Shown piece by piece: positions 1-8,235 of a stretch of 64,000 nt of DNA. Source of the DNA: Candidatus Poribacteria bacterium (lineage in GTDB: Bacteria; Poribacteria; WGA-4E; JAJDTR01). Within the stretch, counting starts at the first letter, position 1; each line of letters begins with the position of its first letter. Location: NCBI GenBank assembly GCA_028820655.1, contig JAPPIK010000032.1:62001-126000 (forward strand), read 5' to 3'. The notes under the pieces are model-generated. The model had not been told where the DNA came from. It made no database searches and worked only from the letters and a program-made list of their open reading frames with translations. The position numbers were made by a program, and so were the translations under genes.

Positions 1-41
1 AATTGGAGGCTGTTCTCGAAATAAACTAGATTCTGCCCAAT

Positions 42-875
42 TTACACAGGTTTCAAACGGCTTCGAATTGAGTTCAACGTCGGAATGTTTGACGTGTGCT
101 GCCCTTCGACGGCGAACGAGGCCGCGCAGTTGGCAAAATTTAATGCCTCCTGTGGCAACTGCGTTTCATAGTATTTTGTCAAGAACGCGGTTGCAAATAC
201 GTCGCCAGCCCCGGTAGGATCGATCTCTTTGGCAGGATAGGCGCATGAGTGTGACACTCTGCCGTTCTCATAGAGAATAGCCCCCTGCTTTCCCTTGGTC
301 AATACTACTATTTTCGTTAGCTCAATATACTTTTCGAGTTCATCCGGAAATGTGTTCAGATCTTCATCACTGAGAATGAGTGCATCTGCATAGGGTAAGA
401 TCAGCTCCGCGGAACTCCAGCGTTTGGCAAGAACCCGGGAATCTCCCTCACACTGCCGCATCCAACCTTGAGGGGTAACGCCGATTAGAGAACCGTTGAA
501 ACTGTGGGCCCAATCTGGGTGGACTTCATCGGCAATTGGGCACAAATAAACAATTTCTGCGTCGCAACAGTCATTTGGGATGTGTGTCGGTATTAATCGC
601 GCCGCCAACCCCAAAATTGATTGTCGGCGCTGTCCATCCCCGCTGTAGAGGTTTTCGAATATCGTAGTGTCGGGCGATTCTTTATAGTAGACCTCGATGC
701 CATTCAACAGCGGATTGCGACGATTAAAGTTAGGCCCCACGGAGGTTATGACACGAGCGTGGAACCCTAGGTTGCGGGCGGCAATTGCCGAATAAGCCGC
801 CGATCCGCCAAGCACAAAACCCTCGCGGGTAACATCATAGCAAAAATGTCCGATTGATAGGAAGGTTGCGGTCAT
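42..875 (-). CDS. PfkB-family carbohydrate kinase
   Basis: Probable cytoplasmic sugar or nucleoside kinase of the ribokinase/PfkB fold. The C-terminal signature DPTGAGDVFATAFL is seen directly; its last Asp is the catalytic base in the family. The N-terminal part has the LGGSAAYSAIAARNLG substrate-binding pattern. I start at ATG 875, because the fold begins at once (FLSIGHFCYD). A GGAG lies only 1 nt before that ATG, so an in-frame GTG at 914 is an alternative start that would give a nearly leaderless message, given the promoter at 926-954. The substrate cannot be told from the sequence. It is transcribed away from glpK. Confidence 0.85.
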   Translation of the reverse strand: MTATFLSIGHFCYDVTREGFVLGGSAAYSAIAARNLGFHARVITSVGPNFNRRNPLLNGIEVYYKESPDTTIFENLYSGDGQRRQSILGLAARLIPTHIPNDCCDAEIVYLCPIADEVHPDWAHSFNGSLIGVTPQGWMRQCEGDSRVLAKRWSSAELILPYADALILSDEDLNTFPDELEKYIELTKIVVLTKGKQGAILYENGRVSHSCAYPAKEIDPTGAGDVFATAFLTKYYETQLPQEALNFANCAASFAVEGQHTSNIPTLNSIRSRLKPV

Positions 876-925
876 TCTCCTTTTTGAAGTGCGTTCATGT
901 CCATGGAGAAACACGCTATTTTACG

Positions 926-954
926 ATTTTACAGCCGAATCCAAGATATGTCAA
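926..954 (-). promoter_or_regulatory. Sigma-70 promoter for the PfkB kinase
   Basis: On the minus strand, TTGACA (954-949), a 17-nt spacer and TAAAAT (931-926). The predicted transcription start is near 919, only a few bases before the in-frame GTG at 914. Confidence 0.7.
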
Positions 955-1203
955 GAACAATCTACTCACTGCGGGGCTTTTTAGTCTTTCGAAATAATGC
1001 GTGATGGATAAATTCGCATTCCTATAAACTTGAGTAGAGGGGTGATGCTTTGGTATTTGTCCCAAAACTCAGCACGAACTTTAGAGTGTAAATCAGAGAA
1101 TCAGGTCAGGAATACTGACACATTCGCAATTCTGCCGCACTCAACGCACACGCGGCGGATCCTCATGGATAGCGCGAGCACTCTAACAACGCCCCTTTTA
1201 CCA

Positions 1204-1233
1204 TTGACGACAATTCGGGTCTGATGATATAGT
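1204..1233 (+). promoter_or_regulatory. Sigma-70 promoter upstream of glpK
   Basis: TTGACG (1204-1209), an 18-nt spacer and TATAGT (1228-1233), about 65 bases before the chosen glpK ATG. It probably drives glpK and the tightly packed genes behind it. Confidence 0.55.
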
Positions 1234-1297
1234 GCCGGCGTTAAAACTCTCAAAATTCGATGCAGGTTCTTCATGGAAATCGGGTGTCCGATATCTG

Positions 1298-2794
1298 ATG
1301 GCGCGAAAATCAAGTCCGCCGTATGTGCTTTCGATTGACCAAGGAACAACTGGTACCACCGCGCTATTGGTGGATGCGCAGGGAAACATTGCGGCGCGCG
1401 GCTATAAGGAACTTCGACAAGATTATCCACGCCCAGGATGGGTCGAGCAGGATCCGCTTGAGATATGGGAAACAGTACTCCATGTCATACATGATGTGAT
1501 TGACTCAGGCGGCGAACCACGTGGCATTAACGCAATAGGCATTGCCAATCAACGTGAGACTACAATTCTTTGGGATCGAGACACGGGTGAGCCGATTCAC
1601 CCGGCAATTGTTTGGCAGTGTCGTCGCACGGCGGACGAATGCGATGGCGTAAAGGAACGGGGACTGGACGATGTTATCCATGCGAAAACCGGGTTGCTTG
1701 TCGATCCGTATTTCTCTGCTACAAAGATCGCGTGGGTGATTGATCGCGTAGCAGGGGCACGAGAACATGCAAAGCGAGGAAATCTTGCGTTTGGGACCGT
1801 GGACACATGGTTGCTTTGGAAATTGACTGGCGGAGCGGTTCACGCGACCGATTACACAAATGCCTCACGCACGTTGCTGTATGACATTGACAACCTCGTA
1901 TGGGATGATGAACTACTGGATGTCTTCCGTATTCCGAGTCATCTTCTGCCGGATGTAGGCCCGTCTGGACAGGTATTCGGCCTCGTGAAAGACCTCCATC
2001 CAGCATTGAACGGCCTCCCGATAGCGGCGATTGCGGGTGACCAGCAGGCCGCACTGTTCGGCCAACTCTGTGTAAAACCCGGCATGGCCAAGAACACTTA
2101 CGGTACAGGATGTTTTCTCATGCTCAACACTGGTGAAGACCGTGTTGATTCCGATGCCGGTTTAGTGACGACACTGGCATGCAACCTCGCGGACCGCCCC
2201 GTTTATGCGCTTGAAGGGAGTGTGTTTGTCGCGGGCGCGGCAGTACAATGGCTGCGCGATGGAATCGAGATTATCAGTTCATCGGCCGAAACTGAATCAA
2301 TCGCGCACGGTGTAAACGACACGGAAGGCGTTGTGGTTGTTCCTGCGTTTACAGGATTGGGAGCGCCTTATTGGAAAGCCGATGCAAAGGGCGCAATTAT
2401 TGGTCTCACGCGTGGTGTGACTCGCGCGCATATCGTTCGAGCAACACTGGAGTCAATTGCGTTCCAAACCGCCGATCTGGTCGAGGCGATGACGAGTGTA
2501 TTCTTTATGGGGCGTACACGTCTGAGAGTGGACGGAGGTGCGGCAGCCAATGATTTCCTTATGCAGTTTCAAGCTGATATTCTTGATATGGATGTCGAGC
2601 GACCACAGCAGATTGAGAGCACCGGACTTGGCGCAGCTTTTCTCGCCGGATTAACTTGTGGCTTGTGGAGTAGCATAAGTGAACTTGAGTCGTGTCGCAA
2701 GGTTGATCGTGTCTTTTCTCCAAGCATGAAAAGTGCGGAGCGTCACGAAAAACTGGATGCTTGGAAAGATGCCGTCCGAAAGGTGATGATTTGA
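1298..2794 (+). CDS. glpK: Glycerol kinase
   Basis: FGGY-family kinase that phosphorylates glycerol to sn-glycerol 3-phosphate with ATP in the cytoplasm. Seen directly: the N-terminal phosphate-binding motif SIDQGTTGTTALLVD, the NQRETTILWD segment, AGDQQAALFGQLC and the NTYGTGCFLMLNTG loop typical of GlpK. At 498 residues from ATG 1298 it matches the usual length of about 500. An upstream in-frame start at 1232 would add a 22-residue tail not found in the family. Its TGA stop is immediately followed by the ATG of a sensor kinase, which suggests co-transcription and translational coupling. No glpF or glpD is next to it. Confidence 0.96.
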   Translation: MARKSSPPYVLSIDQGTTGTTALLVDAQGNIAARGYKELRQDYPRPGWVEQDPLEIWETVLHVIHDVIDSGGEPRGINAIGIANQRETTILWDRDTGEPIHPAIVWQCRRTADECDGVKERGLDDVIHAKTGLLVDPYFSATKIAWVIDRVAGAREHAKRGNLAFGTVDTWLLWKLTGGAVHATDYTNASRTLLYDIDNLVWDDELLDVFRIPSHLLPDVGPSGQVFGLVKDLHPALNGLPIAAIAGDQQAALFGQLCVKPGMAKNTYGTGCFLMLNTGEDRVDSDAGLVTTLACNLADRPVYALEGSVFVAGAAVQWLRDGIEIISSSAETESIAHGVNDTEGVVVVPAFTGLGAPYWKADAKGAIIGLTRGVTRAHIVRATLESIAFQTADLVEAMTSVFFMGRTRLRVDGGAAANDFLMQFQADILDMDVERPQQIESTGLGAAFLAGLTCGLWSSISELESCRKVDRVFSPSMKSAERHEKLDAWKDAVRKVMI

Positions 2795-4528
2795 ATGCAT
2801 CTGCAATGGAAATACGCGCTGATTGTGAACCTCGCTGTGTTAATTGTCTTGGTGGCGTTCTACATCTTGGATGATTTTAGAGCGCAACGGGAATTAAACA
2901 GTCTCTACAACACCGGTTTGGAAAACGGCGCTGATTTTAAGGCGATTACCGAGAAAACAATTCGCCCGATAGTCGTTAACGAGATTGTAAGATGGCAGTC
3001 ATTCAAAGGTGATGAAATCGCAAGCGCTCTTCGCGGCAAAAAAGAGGCGCACGACGATTTGAGCGGGGTTTTAGATATCAACGTGACACATGGCGAAACC
3101 ACCGCAATCCAAGCGGCGCTTGTGCCGGGTAAGGGCAAAGAAGCGCTCCATATCAACCTCACGGAAGAGGATGACTTCGATCTCGAACGACTGGGTGCAA
3201 AATTGTATCCAATCGAGGGAAAATACCAAACAGCCGTAATTGTTCCTTATCAAGCGGATTTGATTGCACACACCAGCGACAGGTTAATCTTCAGCGCGGA
3301 ACTTGCACACCACGACGAACTGAACCACGGTAAAATGTCGGAAGGTCTAAGGCAGATGTTTGTGGATAGGGGAGCTTTGCGTTCCAGCGTTCACGAGATA
3401 GAGGTCGTAACAAAGGAGAGGGGACGCAGATGGCTGGTAACTGATACGAGTAATGGGCAAAGGTATTTGATTTGGCGCAACGAGGATTTACTCGACGTTC
3501 ATGTAGATAATCCGGTTGGGATCGAGAAGGAGAGTCTTATTGAAGGGTATATCCAAGTGGTTTTTGAAATTCCCGAGATTCCGAGAATGATTCACAACTC
3601 TCGTTTGATGCATATCGCATTGCTTTTTGTCATGAGTAGTTTGCTATTCATCATAGTCAATATCACGACGACCCACCTCGTCATGCGTCCGCTTGAACAG
3701 ATGACGCAGATAATTCGAGGTGCGGAGTCGGGGGATACGGACTCGCTTCAACAGTCATATTCATCGGGTGAAATAGGGCGCGTGACCTATAGCCTGGCAC
3801 GAATGCTTAGGCAATTGAAGGGAGCACACTCGAAACGCATAGCTGCTTTGGAACAATTCGCGGGTGGGGTGGCTCACGAAATTCGCAACCCGCTAAATTC
3901 GATTGGCATGACCGCCCAGTATCTAAAGTCAATTTTCTCTCAGCCCGAGGTGAAGGATGAAGACATCGAAGAAGCGAAGGAACTATTGGAGATTGTTGAT
4001 GATGAAATCAGACAGTTGAAACAGATTTCGGAACAGTTCTTGACATTAAATCGTCCGAAACATCTGAATCTGGAACCAACGCAACTTGGTGAACTCATAG
4101 ATCGGGTTTTGGCGGAATTTGCACTGAGTATGAAGGAACCAAAGGTTCAAGTCGTCAAAAATTATGATGCCAAACTTCCAGCCGTTGCGCTTGATCCGGT
4201 GTTGATACGGCAGGCGGTATTTAATCTTGTGCAAAACAGCATTCAAGCGATGTCGAAGGGCGGGAGCATCTACATTACGACACGAATGGATGAGAACGAC
4301 GCGAGCCCGTGCGTAGTTGTGGAGATTCGGGACACTGGAATAGGGATTCCCGAGGAAATACAGGAACGAATCTTCGATGCGTATTTTACTACGAAGGAAA
4401 ATGAAGGAGGAATCGGGCTTGGGCTAGCTCTCGCCCATCAAATCATAACCGCACACGATGGAGAGGTTACAATGAAAAGCAAAGAAGGAATGGGAACAGC
4501 ATTCACAATTGCTTTTCCGGTGCACTAA
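2795..4528 (+). CDS. Membrane sensor histidine kinase
   Basis: Two-component sensor of the NtrB/ZraS kind. A transmembrane segment at about residues 8-25 is followed by a periplasmic region of about 240 residues. A second membrane segment lies at about 270-292, then HAMP, then HisKA with the H-box AHEIRNPLNSIGM (His361), and HATPase_c with N-box NLVQNSIQAM and the G-rich DTGIGIPEEI and GGIGLGLAL motifs. The ATG abuts the glpK stop and the response regulator follows after 21 bases, so the two form a cognate pair. The sensed ligand is unknown; its place next to glpK and a binding protein hints at a nutrient. Confidence 0.93.
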   Translation: MHLQWKYALIVNLAVLIVLVAFYILDDFRAQRELNSLYNTGLENGADFKAITEKTIRPIVVNEIVRWQSFKGDEIASALRGKKEAHDDLSGVLDINVTHGETTAIQAALVPGKGKEALHINLTEEDDFDLERLGAKLYPIEGKYQTAVIVPYQADLIAHTSDRLIFSAELAHHDELNHGKMSEGLRQMFVDRGALRSSVHEIEVVTKERGRRWLVTDTSNGQRYLIWRNEDLLDVHVDNPVGIEKESLIEGYIQVVFEIPEIPRMIHNSRLMHIALLFVMSSLLFIIVNITTTHLVMRPLEQMTQIIRGAESGDTDSLQQSYSSGEIGRVTYSLARMLRQLKGAHSKRIAALEQFAGGVAHEIRNPLNSIGMTAQYLKSIFSQPEVKDEDIEEAKELLEIVDDEIRQLKQISEQFLTLNRPKHLNLEPTQLGELIDRVLAEFALSMKEPKVQVVKNYDAKLPAVALDPVLIRQAVFNLVQNSIQAMSKGGSIYITTRMDENDASPCVVVEIRDTGIGIPEEIQERIFDAYFTTKENEGGIGLGLALAHQIITAHDGEVTMKSKEGMGTAFTIAFPVH

Positions 4529-4549
4529 ACCTAGGTACGGAAGGAGCCT

Positions 4550-5941
4550 ATGATGTCCTCAATTCTGATTGTAGACGACGAACAAAGCCAACGAGCAGTA
4601 TTGCGGCGCATTTTGAAGCGCGAAGGATATGATGTCGAAACAGCAAGTGATCGCCCTGACGCGCTAGAGAAAATGAAGTCAAGAATGTTCGACGTTGTGC
4701 TCAGTGACATGCGTATGACATCACAAATGGAAGGTCGCGATTTGCTAAAGGAGATTAAGCGGCGAGATCCGGAAGTTCCCGTGTTAATTATGACTGCGTT
4801 CGCGGAAATAAACGACGCTGTTGATCTGGTGGCGCGTGAAGGCGCATTCTATTACCTTGAAAAACCAATTGACATAGATGTGCTCAAATCGGAACTGAAG
4901 CGCGCTGTCGAATCGAGATCTGCACCTCAAGTTCGAGGCGAGGACGACGATCAGCCGGTTCCCGACATTGATTTTGAATCAGTTGTAGGGCAGAGCCGGC
5001 AGATGCGGCAACTGTTCAGGATTATGTGCCGAATTATTCATCGTGGCGTAAATCAAGTATTGATTACCGGAAAAACCGGCACGGGTAAGGAGGTAGTCGC
5101 AAAGGCGATTCACGGCCATGGAAAGCGGAAGCACAAGCCGTTTGTTCCAATAAACTGCAACGCAATACCCGAGCAACTGATTGAAAGTGAACTGTTTGGA
5201 CACGAGAAAGGGGCGTTCACCGGCGCCGACCATAAGAAGATTGGGCAGTTTGAGCTTGCGGATGGAGGAACGGTATTCCTTGATGAAATCGGTGATATTC
5301 CGCTGAACATGCAGAGTAAACTTCTCCGGGTGTTACAGGAAAGGGAGGTTTCTCGTGTCGGTGGAACCAAATCGTTAAAGGTGGATGTCTGTGTGATTGC
5401 GGCAACGAACATTGACTTGAAAGATGCTTGTGAGGCGGGAGAGTTTCGAGAAGATCTTTACTTCCGACTAAATGTCATTCCACTTCATGTTCCCTTGCTC
5501 AAAGATCGACAAGACGATATTCCTATCTTGGTAAGTCATTTTCTGGAGAAGTTCAGCAAGGAGTATGTTGATGCGGAACCAAAATCGGTAACGTCGCGAG
5601 CAATGTCCGCTCTGCGGAGATACGATTGGCCCGGCAATGTCCGCCAACTGGAGAACTATCTTCACAGGATTTTTGTCCTCTCGGAGTACGAGGCGATAGA
5701 CCTTGACGAACTTCCTCCCGAAATCTCGGAAGGCGCTCCGCCGCCCGCGGATTTCCAAGTCGACATTCCGGAGCAAGGAGTGTTACTTGAAGACATCATG
5801 AAGGAATATATACGTGTAGCCCTTGCAAAGACGAATGGAAACCAAACTAAAGCTGCGGAACTGTTGGGAATATCGCGTCGTAGACTCCAGAATCGGATTC
5901 AGAATTACGGGATTGATAGCCGAAAGTTCAAGAGCGGCTAG
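4550..5941 (+). CDS. Sigma-54 response regulator, NtrC family
   Basis: Transcription activator for RNA polymerase-sigma54. The receiver domain (about 1-120) has phospho-acceptor Asp53 in VVLSDMRM and the acidic pair D9/D10. The AAA+ domain has Walker A GKTGTGKE, the sigma54-contacting GAFTGAD loop at 221-227, and a Walker B GGTVFLDEIGD. A Fis-type helix-turn-helix closes the protein (KTNGNQTKAAELLGISRRRL). All parts look intact. Two adjacent ATGs (4550, 4553) follow GGAGCC; either may be used. The gene is paired with the kinase upstream. Target promoters are not identifiable here. Confidence 0.95.
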   Translation: MMSSILIVDDEQSQRAVLRRILKREGYDVETASDRPDALEKMKSRMFDVVLSDMRMTSQMEGRDLLKEIKRRDPEVPVLIMTAFAEINDAVDLVAREGAFYYLEKPIDIDVLKSELKRAVESRSAPQVRGEDDDQPVPDIDFESVVGQSRQMRQLFRIMCRIIHRGVNQVLITGKTGTGKEVVAKAIHGHGKRKHKPFVPINCNAIPEQLIESELFGHEKGAFTGADHKKIGQFELADGGTVFLDEIGDIPLNMQSKLLRVLQEREVSRVGGTKSLKVDVCVIAATNIDLKDACEAGEFREDLYFRLNVIPLHVPLLKDRQDDIPILVSHFLEKFSKEYVDAEPKSVTSRAMSALRRYDWPGNVRQLENYLHRIFVLSEYEAIDLDELPPEISEGAPPPADFQVDIPEQGVLLEDIMKEYIRVALAKTNGNQTKAAELLGISRRRLQNRIQNYGIDSRKFKSG

Positions 5942-5981
5942 AACGGTTGCTGAATATCTATTGATGTATGGGGGATTTAGG

Positions 5982-7187
5982 ATGAATTCGTGTCGATTAT
6001 CTTTGATGTCGCTGTTAATGGCGTGTGCAGTGCTCATTGGAGGCGCATCCTCGAGTGATGAATTGGTCACGGGCTTGCCTAAAGGCGCTTTGCCTGATGA
6101 CGCTAATACAACGGGAGAAATTACTATCGGCGTTGTTCTATCTCTGACTGGACCCCCCGCCGCCGCGTACGGTTTACCCATGCAGCGCGGGTTTGAGTTG
6201 GCTCGAGACGAGATTAACGCTTCCCAACTAGGCGCGCCTGGGATCAGGCTCATCACGATAGATGACAAGGGTAGTGTCGACGGCGCAGTGGACGCATACA
6301 GAAAACTAATTGGCCGACACGGAGTATCCGTGATCTTGGGCCCCGGATATTCAAATCAAGTGCGAGAAACTTTTCCCATAGCGCAACAAAATCGAATTGT
6401 GGCAATAAGCTCTCTGTCCTCTGCTACGGGTTTGGGCGCAATTGGCGACTTCTGTTTTCGCGTCGGCCTTACGAACGATGTGCTGATTCCCAGCAGCGTC
6501 GAGACGACTCAGGCGATACTCGGCTACCAACAAGTAGCTACGCTGCATGACGAAACGGATTTCTATTCAACAAATAGTAACCAACTCGTACGCGAAGCGC
6601 TCGCGGCGAATGGTGTGACGCTCCTCGCCGGCGAAACCTTTCAAACCGGTGATTCCGACTATTCTGTGCAGCTTGAACGAATAATGGCGCTGAATCCTGA
6701 CGCAATCTTTGTTTCCGCTTTGGCACCTGACATCCCCGAAATAATGATACAGGGTCGCGGCATTGGCATTCCCTATTCCGTGCCGTTTATCGTCCCATAC
6801 ATGACTAAGGAGGAAGCGGAAGCGGCTGGGGCGGCGGCCGAGGATTCGATTTCGTTCACCAGTTGGATTAGCGCCGCTCAAACGCCGGGTAATCAGGAAT
6901 TTGTTCGTAATTATCGATCGAAATATGGGATTGAACCTGAGACGTGGGCGGCGCAGACGTATGCCACGCTCAATATCTTGGTTGAAGCTATGATTAATGC
7001 TCAATCCACTAATCCAACGGCAATTCGCAATGCCTTGGCGAATATTGACGATTTTGACACTATTTTGGGTAAATTCTCTTTCAATGAAAGCGGCGACGCG
7101 GATTATGCTGCCAAGATATTGGTTGTGAAAGAGGGCGAGCTTGTAGACTTTGATGTTGGTGCAATAGACTCGATTGGCGGCAAGTAG
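5982..7187 (+). CDS. Periplasmic binding protein, Leu/Ile/Val type
   Basis: Substrate-binding protein of the Peripla_BP_6 (LivJ) family, 401 residues. A signal peptide is visible (MNSCRLSLMSLLMACAVLIGG). The mature start has the family pattern ITIGVVLSLTGPPAAAYGLPM, and later segments VILGPGYSNQVRETFPIAQQ and YATLNILVEAM fit. The start at ATG 5982 has GGGGGA upstream, and the 3-frame extension back into the regulator gene is ignored. No permease or ATPase of an ABC importer follows, so it may work with transporters encoded elsewhere or as a ligand sensor for the two-component system just upstream. The ligand is unknown. Confidence 0.88.
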   Translation: MNSCRLSLMSLLMACAVLIGGASSSDELVTGLPKGALPDDANTTGEITIGVVLSLTGPPAAAYGLPMQRGFELARDEINASQLGAPGIRLITIDDKGSVDGAVDAYRKLIGRHGVSVILGPGYSNQVRETFPIAQQNRIVAISSLSSATGLGAIGDFCFRVGLTNDVLIPSSVETTQAILGYQQVATLHDETDFYSTNSNQLVREALAANGVTLLAGETFQTGDSDYSVQLERIMALNPDAIFVSALAPDIPEIMIQGRGIGIPYSVPFIVPYMTKEEAEAAGAAAEDSISFTSWISAAQTPGNQEFVRNYRSKYGIEPETWAAQTYATLNILVEAMINAQSTNPTAIRNALANIDDFDTILGKFSFNESGDADYAAKILVVKEGELVDFDVGAIDSIGGK

Positions 7188-7679
7188 AAACGGTTGCAAA
7201 GGGGCAGCACCCGTGACGCGACTTCGCGCATGTGGGTAGCGTATCCAGTTCTTGAAATTGGAGATGCTCTTCGCATCTCCCTAGAGCAATGGTGGGATTA
7301 TCACGAAGAGTGAATATCTCAAGCGCTTTACAACCGCAGATGCATATCGCCAGGCGATCTGAGGCGTGACAGCGTGTTTGGCTGGAATTGGGTGGCCTGG
7401 AAGACTTGCGGTATTGGATGCGGCGGGTGATAGGATCGAGTCGCCTTCGTTTTCCACGCCTTGTCTCCCCCTTCAAATCAAGTTCCTGTTTTTACACGAT
7501 TTGCTTAAGCCGCGAGGGTTCCTCGCTAACGCACTTTCGTACCTACTAAAGACCCATGCGGGCGATAAGCAAGGCGAGGAGATAACGGAAGCAATTTGTG
7601 AAAATTAGTCTCAAGTGGATAACACTGAAATGCTATTGCGTTGAAGGTCTTCGTTATGGCTCGAATCTTCTCGGGGATT
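7188..7679. other. Convergent intergenic region, no gene seen
   Basis: About 490 bases between the binding-protein gene and the rhodanese. Apart from the hairpin at 7260-7280 I see nothing recognisable. Short ORFs on both strands overlap each other and show no domain-like pattern. Confidence 0.5.
7260..7280 (+). terminator. Hairpin after the binding-protein gene
   Basis: Perfect 8-bp inverted repeat GGAGATGC / GCATCTCC with a 5-base loop, 72 bases after the stop codon. There is no T-run, so termination would have to be inefficient or Rho-assisted; it could also be a 3'-end stabiliser. Confidence 0.35.
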
Positions 7680-8123
7680 TTAATATCGCGGAAGGTCGGG
7701 GTCGATCTCCGACGCCCATCGGACAATACCGCCCACGAGACTTCTGACACGCTTGAAACCCAGTTGTTGCAGAAGGTATGCGGCGTCCAAACTTCGCATT
7801 CCGCGATGGCAATAAACCACGATCTCGGCGTAGGGATTTAATTCGCGGCTACGTCTCGGAAGCTCTCCCAAAGGTATGCATTGTGCGTGATCGATATGCG
7901 CGATTCGATATTCCCATTCATCTCGAACATCAAGAAGGACAATTGATTTCTTCTGTTCTATCATGTGTTTCAGGGTCCGGGGTTCAATGGAATAATCCGC
8001 AGGATTGAATGGAAGGATGGCTTCTTCAGCGCTTGGAACTGCACGAGGCAGGCGCCTTTTGGGTAGGAGGTTCATATACTTCGAGAAAAACTCTTGAAGT
8101 ACCTCTTTTATGCCGTTTCGCAT
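7680..8123 (-). CDS. Rhodanese-domain protein
   Basis: Single rhodanese domain, 147 residues. Catalytic loop VVYCHRGMRS carries the sulfur-accepting Cys. The preceding VLLDVRDEWEYRIAHIDHA and the following LGFKRVRSLVGGIVRW are classic for the fold. About 40 N-terminal residues precede the domain and are not recognisable. It may act in sulfur transfer or cyanide/thiosulfate detoxification, but the partner is unknown. It has its own strong promoter at 8192-8221 on the minus strand, so it is a separate unit from the TonB receptor gene behind it. Confidence 0.9.
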   Translation of the reverse strand: MRNGIKEVLQEFFSKYMNLLPKRRLPRAVPSAEEAILPFNPADYSIEPRTLKHMIEQKKSIVLLDVRDEWEYRIAHIDHAQCIPLGELPRRSRELNPYAEIVVYCHRGMRSLDAAYLLQQLGFKRVRSLVGGIVRWASEIDPDLPRY

Positions 8124-8191
8124 CGGCTGTTACTCCCCAATTTTGAAGATTCCAATTGCCGTCCTTTAGTACTTTCATACGTAAGGCTTCA

Positions 8192-8221
8192 ATTATAATC
8201 GAACGTTTCGAACAATGTCAA
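8192..8221 (-). promoter_or_regulatory. Strong sigma-70 promoter for the rhodanese gene
   Basis: On the minus strand, TTGACA (8221-8216), an 18-nt spacer containing TTCGAAACGTTCGA, then consensus TATAAT (8197-8192). The repeated TTCGA within the spacer might be an operator. Confidence 0.75.
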
Positions 8222-8235
8222 GGATTGGACACTGC

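Larger units (their letters stand above)
876..1297. other. Divergent intergenic region pfkB/glpK
   Basis: About 420 bases without a convincing gene. It holds the two divergent promoters annotated separately. The short ORFs at 1030-1224 and 1101-1430 have no recognisable features. Confidence 0.6.

Noticed and set aside
7366..7608. 80-residue plus-strand frame
   Set aside because: No ribosome binding site, no recognisable pattern, competing frames on the other strand.
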